Positions 45,918-55,686 of a DNA stretch of 64,000 nucleotides are shown piece by piece (position 1 is the stretch's first letter; the number at the start of each line of letters is the position of its first letter). A program made the position numbers and the translations under genes. The DNA lies in contig CM040090.1 in assembly GCA_022496805.1 (NCBI GenBank), forward strand, positions 16,796,001 to 16,860,000. The letters run 5' to 3'. The notes beneath the pieces were generated by a model. It had not been told where the DNA came from and did not search any database. It was given only the letters and a program-made list of their open reading frames with translations. Origin of the DNA: Pohlia nutans. Its lineage: Eukaryota > Streptophyta > Bryopsida > Bryales > Mniaceae.

Positions 45918-46169
45918 TACTGTAGTACCATAGTTGGGTCGCCAAAAAACAATTTAAAAAATAAAAAGCATAAAAAATTTGAAATCATGAGGTCCGAAAA
46001 ATGAAAATAGGATAAATTACTTTTGGCTATACTTAGCTATTTATAAACTAATTTGGGCCATTTTAAATCATTCTTTGCTCAAACACGTAAACCAAGAAAT
46101 TCAATTTTTGAGGAACAAACCTTATTTTTCAACAAATAATAAATGCTACCCAACTATGGTACTACGGTA
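45918..46169 (+). mobile_element. MITE family M, copy 3
   Basis: The ends are TACTGTAGTACCATAGTTGG and the inverse CCAACTATGGTACTACGGTA. The interior resembles copy 2 at 19242-19481. Confidence 0.72.
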
Positions 46170-46734
46170 TACGTTGGTCACCAACTAAAGGTGTGACCAA
46201 ATAAAAAATCCCGCCAAGGACTTGCTTCTCCAGTTCAAGATATGTTTTCCTCAATCAAGAAAATTGTCCATTGATTTCATTTTTTTATTTTTAAAGTGTG
46301 ATATAAAAGAGTTCTGAGTGTACGTCAGTCCGGCCGCAGACAGAGTTCTTCTTCCTCTTCACTCAAAGTTGACTTAAGTTAGGAATACTGTATGTACCTC
46401 GTTGAAGTACCAGTGACCAACTCGGAAATATGTGAGGAATCAAATGGAGGTAAAGGCCCAACTTTGTCTCTCATCAGGAAAGTTCGAGGAAGGGATTCCC
46501 ATACAGAAACAATATGATAATCGTATGAATTTTTTTGTAGTGGCGTGCTGTGTAATACCTGTATTGATTCAGTATAGGAATCAGCATTTGTACTGAAGCT
46601 GTATTGTTATTATATCTCTTTTTCAATATATTATGAATATTGGTACTGAATAATTATTATAAAATTTTATTAAGTTTATTATACATTATTTAATGTACAC
46701 GTACATTAAAATACGTCAAATACAAGAGACTACA

Positions 46735-46945
46735 GTACCTGGAAGCCCAGCATGACGACTCACCCCTCCGCAGCCACGTGTACGCCTAGACTGGCCCAAA
46801 GATGGCAGCTATGCAACTCCATTTCGCATCCACCAGCTAAGCAATTACATTATCGATGACCTTCCACCTGGGTTCGAACCTGGAACCTCCTTCTCCACAA
46901 CCAGTCACTCCCACCAGCAGCCTCCGACGCGACTCCGTATGTTAT
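46735..46945 (-). mobile_element. Possible tRNA-derived SINE
   Basis: On the minus strand AGGTTCGAACCCAGG (about 46868-46882) is a good polymerase III B box within a GC-rich block that stands out from its AT-rich flanks. A candidate A box lies in the GACTGGTTGTGGAGAAGG stretch just upstream on that strand, but it is not a clean match. No cloverleaf can be folded, so it is not a tRNA gene. Target duplications were not found. Confidence 0.35.
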
Positions 46946-46995
46946 TTCATGTAATAAGTGTGTTAGTTATTCATTTTTATTTCCTAAAGGATTAA

Positions 46996-47525
46996 CCCCT
47001 TTAACGTCCCGATCCAACATTGTTTTCAAAAGATGTGATATAAAAAGTTTGATGAAAACAATAATGGAGTTGATGTACGAAGGAAAGTTGAAAATGTCAA
47101 TGTGTAGATTACATTAGTAGGGTTGGATTTATTGCCTTTTTTATTAACAATTTTTAATTAACTATTCAAGGTTTTTAAAAAGAAAAATTCAATTAAAATC
47201 CCGAATGAATTATTTTTTCAAAAGCATTGTAATGAATTTGGAATAACATGCACTATGAGATGGTATGGTTTCTATTATTTGATTATAATTGATTTGGAAA
47301 TCATGTTTAAGGTCTCACTTTTTGAACTAAGAATGAAACTTGACATTTTCCAATTTTGTTGTTTTAAAAAAAATCGTAAAATCGTATTTTGAATATTTAT
47401 ACTATAAATATTATAGTCAAGTGACTGAAAACAAAAAGAAGTCTGGATGGATAAAAAGTGTCCAAGTAAGTAGTCACGAGAATAGTTTGAATGTGTTCAT
47501 CGTTCAGCATATGAACGCACATGCG
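46996..47525 (-). mobile_element. TTAA-group MITE family L, copy c (decayed)
   Basis: It begins CCCCTTTAACGTCCCGATCC after TTAA at 46992-46995 and follows the family L body in reverse. The far end is decayed near CAGCATATGAACGC. Confidence 0.6.
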
Positions 47526-47529
47526 TGAA

Positions 47530-48227
47530 AGAAGTAATACTTACAAGAAAATCAAATTTTCTCATTCTTGAGGTTATTTTCACAACTTTCCTTTCAGTTT
47601 TTTGAGAAATATCTAAATGTAAATTATACTATATACCAAAATCAAACAAAATATGTAATTTATTACCCTAATTCATCTAATTAGAAAAAAAAACCATTTG
47701 CTCCAAAGTAGGGCATCAAACAGTGCTTAGGAGAGCATTATTTGGTTTTTGGGTGACGAAATGACCTAAAGTTGGAAATAAAAAATAAAAATAAACAAAT
47801 AGATATTCATTTCACACACTTTGAAAAAAACATCATGATAGGACATAACCTCATGGAACTATACATTGTCCAAGTTTTGTTGCCTTCAAAATATGTAGAA
47901 TTAAAAGATGTGTATATCTCACCTAATATTTTTTATTTTTAAAAATAAGCAATTCCAATAGATGAAATGGGGAATTTTGGAGGGGAATGGTTTTTTTGGG
48001 CTAAAAAATTTATTTTGGAAACTACAACATTTTAAATAATATTAGCATCATTCCGACAAAAATTAAACATTAGGCATGGGCTCTCTATCCTAAAACCATT
48101 GCTCCATGTACACAGCTGATTACGATACTAACAAAAAATAAATTCACTATTATGCATTAATTCTAAATCTTTGGATTACTAAATGTGAAAGAAATATATA
48201 TGACAAATAAGAAATATGAAATATATA
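47530..48227. other. AT-rich intergenic DNA
   Basis: No gene or element with readable ends was found. Confidence 0.4.
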
Positions 48228-48496
48228 TACCGTAACACCATAGCAGGTTCGCCACCTGGCAAACAAATTTTTCTTTTTTTTGAAAAAATAAGGTTCACCT
48301 CTCAAAAACTGAATTTCTCAATTTTCGTTTTTTAGCAAAAAACAAAGTAAAAACGACCTTAAATAGCTTAGAAATAACAAAATATTGAAAAAAATAATTT
48401 ATTCTATTTTCCTTTTTTTGTCTTCAGAATTTTCTAATTTTTACGTTTATTATTTTTAGAATTGTTTTTGGACGAACCTGCTATAGTACTACGGTA
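48228..48496 (-). mobile_element. MITE family M, copy 4 (reverse)
   Basis: The ends are TACCGTAACACCATAGCAGG and the inverse CCTGCTATAGTACTACGGTA. It is the reverse-oriented sister of the copy at 4597-4868 (shared CCACCTGGC/GCCAGGTGG subterminal motif). Confidence 0.75.
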
Positions 48497-48539
48497 TGAA
48501 CAATATGACTTATATCTTATTTCTGGTCTCAACAAGATA

Positions 48540-48750
48540 CCTATATTGAAACGACCATTGCTATAATTCTTATATAGAAACGACATTGAAATATACTTAT
48601 ATAGAATCTATAAAATCTCACCAACAATACATTTTCAATATTGAATTGACAGCTACTATACTTTTCATATTGAAACGACAATGAAATATACTTATACAGA
48701 ATGTGTAGAATCTGTCCGACAATACATTTTCAATATAGGTATGCTACAAA
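48540..48750 (+). repeat. Two direct repeats of about 95 bp
   Basis: AACGACATTGAAATATACTT and AACGACAATGAAATATACTT head two similar units that both end ACAATACATTTTCAATAT (about 48570-48645 and 48672-48745). The following open frame at 48790-49023 (77 codons) has no recognisable domain and is not called as a gene. Confidence 0.55.
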
Positions 48751-49028
48751 GATTAATTTCCATATAGAACTCATAGTAACAAATATCGTATGGATTCAAT
48801 TGGCTCGGATTCCATGTTGTTAACATACGACACACATACAATTACAATACAACTCTTGTATAGGTGGCCACATCAAAAGAAACCATACAGGATCTATACA
48901 GATTTCCATGCTCCCCAGTTTCCTGATGCTGCTACCGGTACCCAACAATTGACTGACATTCGTACGGCCTACCTAGCATCGTACTACGGACAGTCAATCC
49001 AAGCCAAATCCTCCAACAACTAAGTTAA

Positions 49029-49269
49029 CCCCTGAGCGCCCAGAGCATGTTTACCAAAATCCAGACCCTTCTCAACTCATTTGAATCAAATTGTCACCCA
49101 AAACAAGATCCACATAAATTGACCATACCGATTGGTAGTGGAGACATGCCCGAAGTTGTGGGGGAAAGGACAAATGATTTCACCGTACCATTGAAAAGAT
49201 TATAAGAGTCAAATATGGCAACCTTTCATTTTGTGGAGGCCATATTTGGGACGCTGGGGCGCTCAGGTG
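49029..49269. mobile_element. TTAA-flanked MITE family J
   Basis: It lies between TTAA at 49025-49028 and 49270-49273. The ends are CCCCTGAGCGCCCAG and the inverse of CACCTGAGCGCCCCAG. It shares its right TTAA with the next element. Confidence 0.75.
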
Positions 49270-49273
49270 TTAA

Positions 49274-49640
49274 CCCTTAAACGTCAAGAGGGCCTGAACG
49301 GGGCAGCCCGGAAAGAATCTAATTTTTTTTGTTTTTTTGTTTTTTTGTTTTTTTTGGGCCAAAAACGGCTCTCTGCAGTGCACTGCTAGCTTGCACTGTA
49401 GCACTGCGGCACTGCTGAACTTCAGCTACCCCAACCTCAAAACTTGTTCAATTTGATAACTTTGATTGCTTACCAACGATTCCACAATCTCTCAAATGAG
49501 GCGAAAATTTGGAATCTAGATCGCTTTTTCAGTAGCTTTCCAAAGCAACAAGTCTCGCTTGATTTGGTTGAGAAATGAAACTTTTTTCTCCAATTATTCC
49601 TTTATACCAAGCCCGTGGGGTTTGCTTTGACGTTTAAGGG
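49274..49640 (-). mobile_element. TTAA-flanked MITE family III, copy c (reverse)
   Basis: It lies between TTAA at 49270-49273 and 49641-49644. The ends CCCTTAAACGTCAAGAGG and TTTGACGTTTAAGGG are well kept. It is the reverse sister of 6326-6692. Confidence 0.8.
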
Positions 49641-49701
49641 TTAAGTGCCGCTTCACACTATGGCCGTCCAAGTCGAGAGGCCGAACTTTGTTAAACCTTA
49701 A

Positions 49702-49937
49702 CCCCTAAAGGTTTTTGCTGTATTTTATACTATCGGTATTGCGCAGTTTGTATACCTTCAAAGAAACAAGCCACGAAAAGTTGATTTTGATGGTGAATTT
49801 TTTTCCTCAGGGTGGAAGTGAACTGGTTTTATCTCTCTGATTTTTTTTTGCAATTTTTTCAAATAACTATGTAATTACTAAAAATAAGAGTACATGGATA
49901 CGTACATGCTCTTTCTGTTGGCAAAAACCTTTAGGGG
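49702..49937. mobile_element. TTAA-flanked MITE, nested element i
   Basis: It lies between TTAA at 49698-49701 and 49938-49941. The ends CCCCTAAAGGTTTTTGC and the exact inverse GCAAAAACCTTTAGGGG make a perfect 17-base pair, the best kept in the window, suggesting a recent insertion. Confidence 0.82.
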
Positions 49938-49941
49938 TTAA

Positions 49942-50481
49942 CCTTTAAACGTACCACTCCTTTGTAGGAAAGTCAAACTACACAATTTAGCCTTCAAGAT
50001 TTATCAAAATATATTTTTTAATATTTTTCATGCATGGAATTGAATGTTTCCTATTAGTCTTGAAATTTTCACATTTTTATTTATTTAATACGGCCTTTTT
50101 AACAAATTTTTAAGCCAAATACTTCAAAAAATAATTTATATTACAAATAAAGCTTTAAAAAATTAATATTTTTTTGGAAACAGGTACAAATTACAATGGA
50201 GAATCACATGATATGTTTTCCATAGAAATTTTTTATTTAAATTTTGAAATTTGAAAGGTGAACATTCTATGTAGTGTAATTCAAACCTTGAGCTACAAAG
50301 CTTGCACAGACAATAAAATACTCAATAATTGGAATTTTTAAGATTTGAAAAGTGAAGTACAAACTAGACTTAATAAACTTCATTTTCTTAATTGGGTGTA
50401 TTAGCAACAAAGTCATCTTCAAGATCAAAATTGGGTTTGACAAACAAACATCCAGTAATTGAATGCGTGGACGTTTAGGGG
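49942..50481 (+). mobile_element. TTAA-flanked MITE family K, nested element ii
   Basis: It lies between TTAA at 49938-49941 and 50482-50485. The ends are CCTTTAAACGTACC and TGGACGTTTAGGGG. The inner stretch AAGTGAAGTACAAACTAGAC is shared with the elements at 51184 and 52774. Confidence 0.75.
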
Positions 50482-51183
50482 TTAAACGTCAAGGTAAGTC
50501 CCATGGGCTTATTTAAAAGAGAATAATGAAGAAAAAAGTGGATTTTCTCAACCAAATCAAGTGATGATTGGTGCGTTGAAAAGCTACTAAAAAGGCGATC
50601 TAAATTCCAAATTTGCACCTCATTTGAGAGATTGTGGAATCATTGGTAAGCAATCAAAGTTATCGAATTGAACAAGTTTTGAAGTTGGGGCAGTTGAGGT
50701 CGTTTTCTGAAAAGTACCGCAATGCTACACTGCCGCAATAATGCTAGCCAGCAAAGCTATTTTTTTTTTTTTTCCAAAAAGCCTTTTTTGTTTTTTTTTT
50801 TGCCTCCAAGATTTTAGATGCCTTTCGGGCTGCCCCGCCCAGGCCCTCTTGACGTTTAAGGGTTAAGAGTCCAAAGAAATCTACTGAAAATAGGTTATAA
50901 AATATAGTTTTAATTTTTTATGAAAAGAAATTGATGGTCTCTCGACCATAGTTTGGGTTTCCATTCCTGTTCGACCCAAACTTTCTCTCGAGACGGTGTC
51001 ATCTTGGTCAAAAAGTGTTGCCATGTAAGCATTTTGGAAGGCGACGGCCTTGGACATTGACCTTTAGTGTGAAGGGTTTAGAGGCCGAACTCTTGGTTTC
51101 TTGCAATCCGATTGGTGGAAATTGATGGCCTCTCGACCTTCGGCCATAGCGTGAAGTGGCTCTAAGTTCTTGTCAAACTTTAA

Positions 51184-52769
51184 CCCCCTACAGGACGGAC
51201 CAATGACCATGGATTCATGTTTTATTTGTCACACTCAATTTGGCTACTAGAAATAATACAAGAATTCAAATTTATATTTTTAGTAGATGAAGTCACATGT
51301 CTACTACAAATCATGATTTTTTCATAAATTTTGGTAAAAATTTGAAATTACTATGGTTTTATGAAGTGATTGTTAAGAAAATTTATATCAATTACAAAAT
51401 GTACTAGAAAATTCCAATTTTTTACCTGAGGTGTAAATTATAATGAAGTAAAGTTTAGTTCATGAAAATCATCCGTGTATTTAAACTAGAAATTTTGCCA
51501 CACATTGGTGATACCAACTGAACTTGTAACTACAATAAAACACTCAATTTTCAAAATTTTCCAAAAATTCAAAGTGAAGTAGAAACTAGACTTGGCAAGC
51601 TTCATTTTGCTAGTTAAGCTTACATGCAATGGAACTCATTTTTATGGCTTAATTTTTTTTTAACCCTTAACTTCCTGAACCATTTTGAGCGCGTTTTGGA
51701 CCCTGATTTTTTCGGTTAGAGATACATGTTGCTCATACTTATGTAGCTCACTTTTTTACAAAATAAACTGTAAGATCTTGTAGATATGCAAGTCACTTTC
51801 ATCTTTATGAAGTTTGGTGTCAATCCGAGTTATAGGTTGCTTGGATGGGATACAAAAGTGAAGGGTACTCCAAGAAATTCATTGTTTTCTCACTGCTGAA
51901 AATGAACTTTGACCGACTCTCTTGGGCACATACTATTCTAGAAAGTTGGTGCCATCTGGTATTCTAAAGATAATCAAGTTCCCTTCGCATGACAACAAGT
52001 TTTGTATTTTTAGGATAAAAAATGAGTGAGAAAGAGGCCTTGATATGACATCCACTTTTTACTAGTTCACTTGTGACTTTGAGAGAAATCTTACAACTTC
52101 CCTACAAATCTGATCTTCCATTGCAAAATCAGACACGGTAGGTTGAAAGTACACAAAAGAACACATATAGTAGGAAAAAGAATATTGGAAAAAGGTGAAA
52201 TCCAAGTGCAAGATTTGCATTTTAGTAGCTACACCCACCCACAAGCCGCCCTGCCCAACTGGAATACGTAGCAGCTCGTCATTCGCCCGTCACTCTTTTT
52301 TGTTGACTTTTCTTCCTCAGTTTTGTGACCACCCAACACTTGTGGATTTTTGTAAAATTGACAATGTGCAATTCTCCAAATGAGACTACACCATTGGATA
52401 GCTAACTTGTTTCTACACAAAATTGGCCCAAATTTTGAATCATTCGGACACTCCTTCCTCAAGATATTTTCAGTTCTAAAAATAGCGCGACCCATTTTGG
52501 GTCGCTCAAGAAGTTAAGGGTTAAGTAGAACAAGCAATTTTTTTTAAATACACTACACGGTGAGCCATTTTTACAACTCTTTTTGTGAGTTGGGACCCTA
52601 TGTAAAATCTAAAAATAGCTTGAATGATTTGAATTTAACTTGAAGGGGTGGCATTATTAAGCAAAGCCTTTCACATAAAGAATTGGATGGAAATCATTCA
52701 CGGAGCAGTTGGAATTGAACAATCGACTTTATTCATGAGCCATTTTTTGGTCTCAACGGCGTTTAGGAG
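51184..52769 (+). mobile_element. TTAA-group MITE family K, interrupted by another element
   Basis: It begins CCCCCTACAGGACGG after TTAA at 51180-51183 and ends CGGCGTTTAGGAG before TTAA at 52770-52773. The family motif AGTGAAGTAGAAACTAGACT is near 51575. Bases 51664-52520 are a separate TTAA element inserted in its right half. Confidence 0.55.
51664..52520. mobile_element. TTAA-flanked MITE family R, 857 bp
   Basis: It lies between TTAA at 51660-51663 and 52521-52524. The ends are CCCTTAACTTCCTGAACC and the inverse of CCCTTAACTTCTTGAGCG. Short open frames inside (for example 52229-52495 minus) have no recognisable domain. Confidence 0.75.
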
Positions 52770-52773
52770 TTAA

Positions 52774-53346
52774 TTCCTACATGATAGACCTATTACCGTC
52801 ACATTCCACAATTTATTTTGGCACTAAAATTAACATTAAAATTCAATGGTATCATTTTAATAGATGAAGGCATGTGCATACCACATGTTGAGAAAATATC
52901 CACTTATTTTCTTAGTTATTGTAATTTTTTTTAATGTGATCGTAAAATTAGCAAAAAGAACCATCCCATGGTAACGGGTATTCAACTTGTGACATTAACA
53001 AAAATATTTAAAACTTTAAAATTTTCAAAAAATCAAAGTGTAGTAGAAATCAAATTTGGTAATTTTTTTATTGCTAGTTATGCTTGAACTCAAAACACAT
53101 CATAATAATGGTTTTAATTGAGTTTGAGTAAGAAAATTATCAAAACTTAAAATACTCTACACCAGAGTGCATTTTTACTACTGCTCAATGTTGACACCTT
53201 GTATATGCAAAAATTATCAATATAGATAGCAACGACACGTTTCATTCAGAAATGGATGAAAATTTGATGAAAAATGGTTCCCAATATACTTTGTGCCCTT
53301 CAAAATCATTCATCAAACACTTAATGTTTCTACCAGAGTTCCAGGG
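52774..53346 (+). mobile_element. TTAA-group MITE family K, decayed copy
   Basis: It begins TTCCTACATGATAGACC after TTAA and carries AAAGTGTAGTAGAAATCAAA, as in family K. It ends CAGAGTTCCAGGG before TTAA at 53347-53350. The terminal match is poor. Confidence 0.45.
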
Positions 53347-53350
53347 TTAA

Positions 53351-54151
53351 TCCTTTAGTGCCGAGGAGACGACATTGTGGTCAGTGAAGTGTCGAAAACG
53401 TAATTGACATAAAATCCATAAACAACTGGATTTTGGATTGTGATGTTCAAGTTGGGCACTTATAATATACATCTTCTGGAAAAATAATATTGCAATTTGG
53501 AGTTGTGCAACCATAAAATACCTATCAACAAAACGTGAAAATACTACAAATACTTGAAAATTCAATAAATACTTACAAATACAACACATGTGCTATGCGG
53601 TATTTTTTTATGGTTGAAAGTTTGTTATCTTGCATTATGTTTGGATTGTGCTCTCTTGTTAATATTCCATTAGTGTATATATTCTGATCTTAATCAATGT
53701 ACCAAACTCCTTTCTTGTTTTAACATATAAATTATTGTCCCAAACCATTTATGGATAAACCACTCTCACTTATAAAATTCACAATAATTATGTGTGAGTC
53801 TGTTCTTGACATGAAAGATTGCAACTGAGAGGTGTGAACATAGATCATTGCTAAACCTCTTGACTTTTATTTTTTGAAAATTTAACCCAAATTTCATATA
53901 ACTTTGAAGTCACACACCCTCCAAAATCTCATTTTTGAGTGTGCATTATACGGTTCAAAAACGTACTATAATCTTCCAATTCAACAGTTTGATCTTACAT
54001 AGGTTTAATCAACACTTGTTTGATTAAGCTATGCTTTACATTCATACAGTTACATACTGTTAATAGTATTCATAATTTGATCAAAGAGAGTTTTAAAGAA
54101 ACATCACCCAAAAACTCTGATTTCTCCATAACCACCCTGAGCACTAAAGGC
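53351..54151. mobile_element. TTAA-flanked MITE family S, 801 bp
   Basis: It lies between TTAA at 53347-53350 and 54152-54155. The ends are TCCTTTAGTGCCGAGG and the inverse of GCCTTTAGTGCTCAGG. It is the only copy seen. Confidence 0.65.
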
Positions 54152-54287
54152 TTAAGGACGACTCTCCGTGTAGAGCTTGAACCTGCATGTGTGACGTCAT
54201 ATCAACAAGAAGGTTTCAAGATGCATTAATAGTCATTCATGTTGACATGCAGGTGTTTTGGTTTGCAATTCTGATTTACGAGACCGG

Positions 54288-54507
54288 TACACTAAATAGG
54301 TAGATTAGTGTTAGATACACTAATTTACATAGACATGTTGTAAGTTTTTACTGTTGACCAATTTTTTTACCCTCTATATTGGTCAAGATGGGGATCTTTC
54401 AATAGTATTGGAATCAATGTCTTTGGTAATTTTTTTTGTCGAGAGTAAAAATCTATAATATTTTTAAATCTTATAATCATCTAACACTAATCTACCTATT
54501 TAGTGTA
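54288..54507. mobile_element. Foldback MITE, 29-bp perfect inverted ends
   Basis: The ends TACACTAAATAGGTAGATTA (continuing nine more bases) and their exact inverse bound 220 bp. If TA is the target, the element proper starts CACTAAAT. Perfect ends point to a fairly recent origin. Confidence 0.78.
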
Positions 54508-55540
54508 GTAGCTGAAACTCTATCCACATGGTAATGTCACATGCTAGAAGTATTAATGAAAAACCTTGAATTTTGGGCAAAGATGTTCTGCATGACATCA
54601 CCCTGCGCGTTCAGGCTCTACTAACATGGAATGCAGTCCTCAGTACCTGAGATTAAACTCTGCAAAGGCTAGCTTAATTAGCCACTTGCAAATTCAAATG
54701 TTGCTATCTGAAAAATCTAGCAAGAGCCTCTGTCCCCGTAGCACTCGCTTGCTTACTGAGCTTCCTCCGGCTCATTTTCATTTTGGCCTCCTAGCATAGT
54801 GTTGTCCTAGTATCACATCACAAAAAGTGGGCCATACCATTTTGGTGCCATTTTGACACCAAAAGCAACATACATGTCATTTTAGTGTCATTTTATTCGT
54901 ACTTGGTTGGTTTGAAAGTTGGCACTAAATTATCTTAATTGCATTTCAATTCACCATCATGGCACCATGTTCACATGCCTTGAAGTTTCCGATGCACAGG
55001 GTACCGGTAAAATGAACGAGTTAGAGTCCTGATTATGAAAAGTAAACCTCAAAACGAGTACTACTCAGAATGAACCAATGTACGTATCTTCGTCGGTGCT
55101 GGCTGGTCCTCTCTTCCCTGTCGTCCTAGTACTGTCCTAGGTCTGGTCAATTGTGCCTTTCCTCTCAGACCACGTTTCTGTGGCAGAGGGATTACAGTAG
55201 TATGACTTTTTTTTGCAATAAAATTACCTTTCATTTGTTTCAAAAAAATAAAAATAAAAAATGAGCCAGTGTCCGAGGTTTCACTGTGAATGGCACCATA
55301 CCAGTGCAATAGTGATTGGATTTGATGGGTTCAAATTTTAAAGAGATGTACCTGTGACGTACATGTTGTCAAAAACTTGACAGTGCCAACCAGGACCAGA
55401 AGATCATTGGCATGTTTCTGAAATGGGGTCACCAACGTTATTAGGCTGGAAGACTGGACCGGCAGGAGCTCCCAATGAAAAGCGCCGCCTTAGCAACCAA
55501 CCAGTGAGAGATCGGGCCTCTTTTCACACGTTTGACAGGC
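54508..55540. other. Intergenic DNA upstream of Bet v 1 gene B
   Basis: No gene is recognised. The 82-codon frame at 55061-55309 on the minus strand has no recognisable features. The end of the stretch should hold the promoter of the next gene. Confidence 0.35.
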
Positions 55541-55542
55541 AA

Positions 55543-55548
55543 TATAAA
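55543..55548 (+). promoter_or_regulatory. TATA box of Bet v 1 gene B
   Basis: TATAAA stands in a GC-richer setting about 140 bases before the start codon, giving a leader of roughly 110 bases, usual for plant genes. No other good candidate lies nearby. Confidence 0.55.
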
Positions 55549-55686
55549 GAAGGGTACCAGGGGCTCAGCTGACAAGAGTCGCCATCACCAGGCCTCATTT
55601 ATAAGCTTTACAGTAGCTGATTCCAACATCACAGTTCCAGCGAAAAACTTCTGGGCATACCAATTGAAGATACAGTTTTAAGTTCG

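Larger units (their letters stand above)
49695..50862 (+). mobile_element. TTAA-flanked MITE family III, copy d, itself interrupted
   Basis: Family III normally starts TTAA-CCC-TTAA-ACGTCAAGG. Here TTAA-ACC-TTAA is at 49691-49701 and TTAA-ACGTCAAGG resumes at 50482, so two further elements (49702-49937 and 49942-50481) entered at its subterminal TTAA. It closes GACGTTTAAGGG before TTAA at 50863-50866. Confidence 0.78.
49645..51164 (+). mobile_element. Family H MITE, copy 4, carrying a nested insertion
   Basis: The left part (to about 49694) and the right part (from 50863) match copies at 16681 and 30547. Between them, at the point where those copies read TTTGTTGAGAGTCC, lies a 1.17-kb nest of three TTAA-type elements. 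Confidence 0.75.

Noticed and set aside
48790..49023. 77-codon open frame next to direct repeats
   Set aside because: It shows no recognisable domain and no paralogue; chance or a decayed element is as likely.
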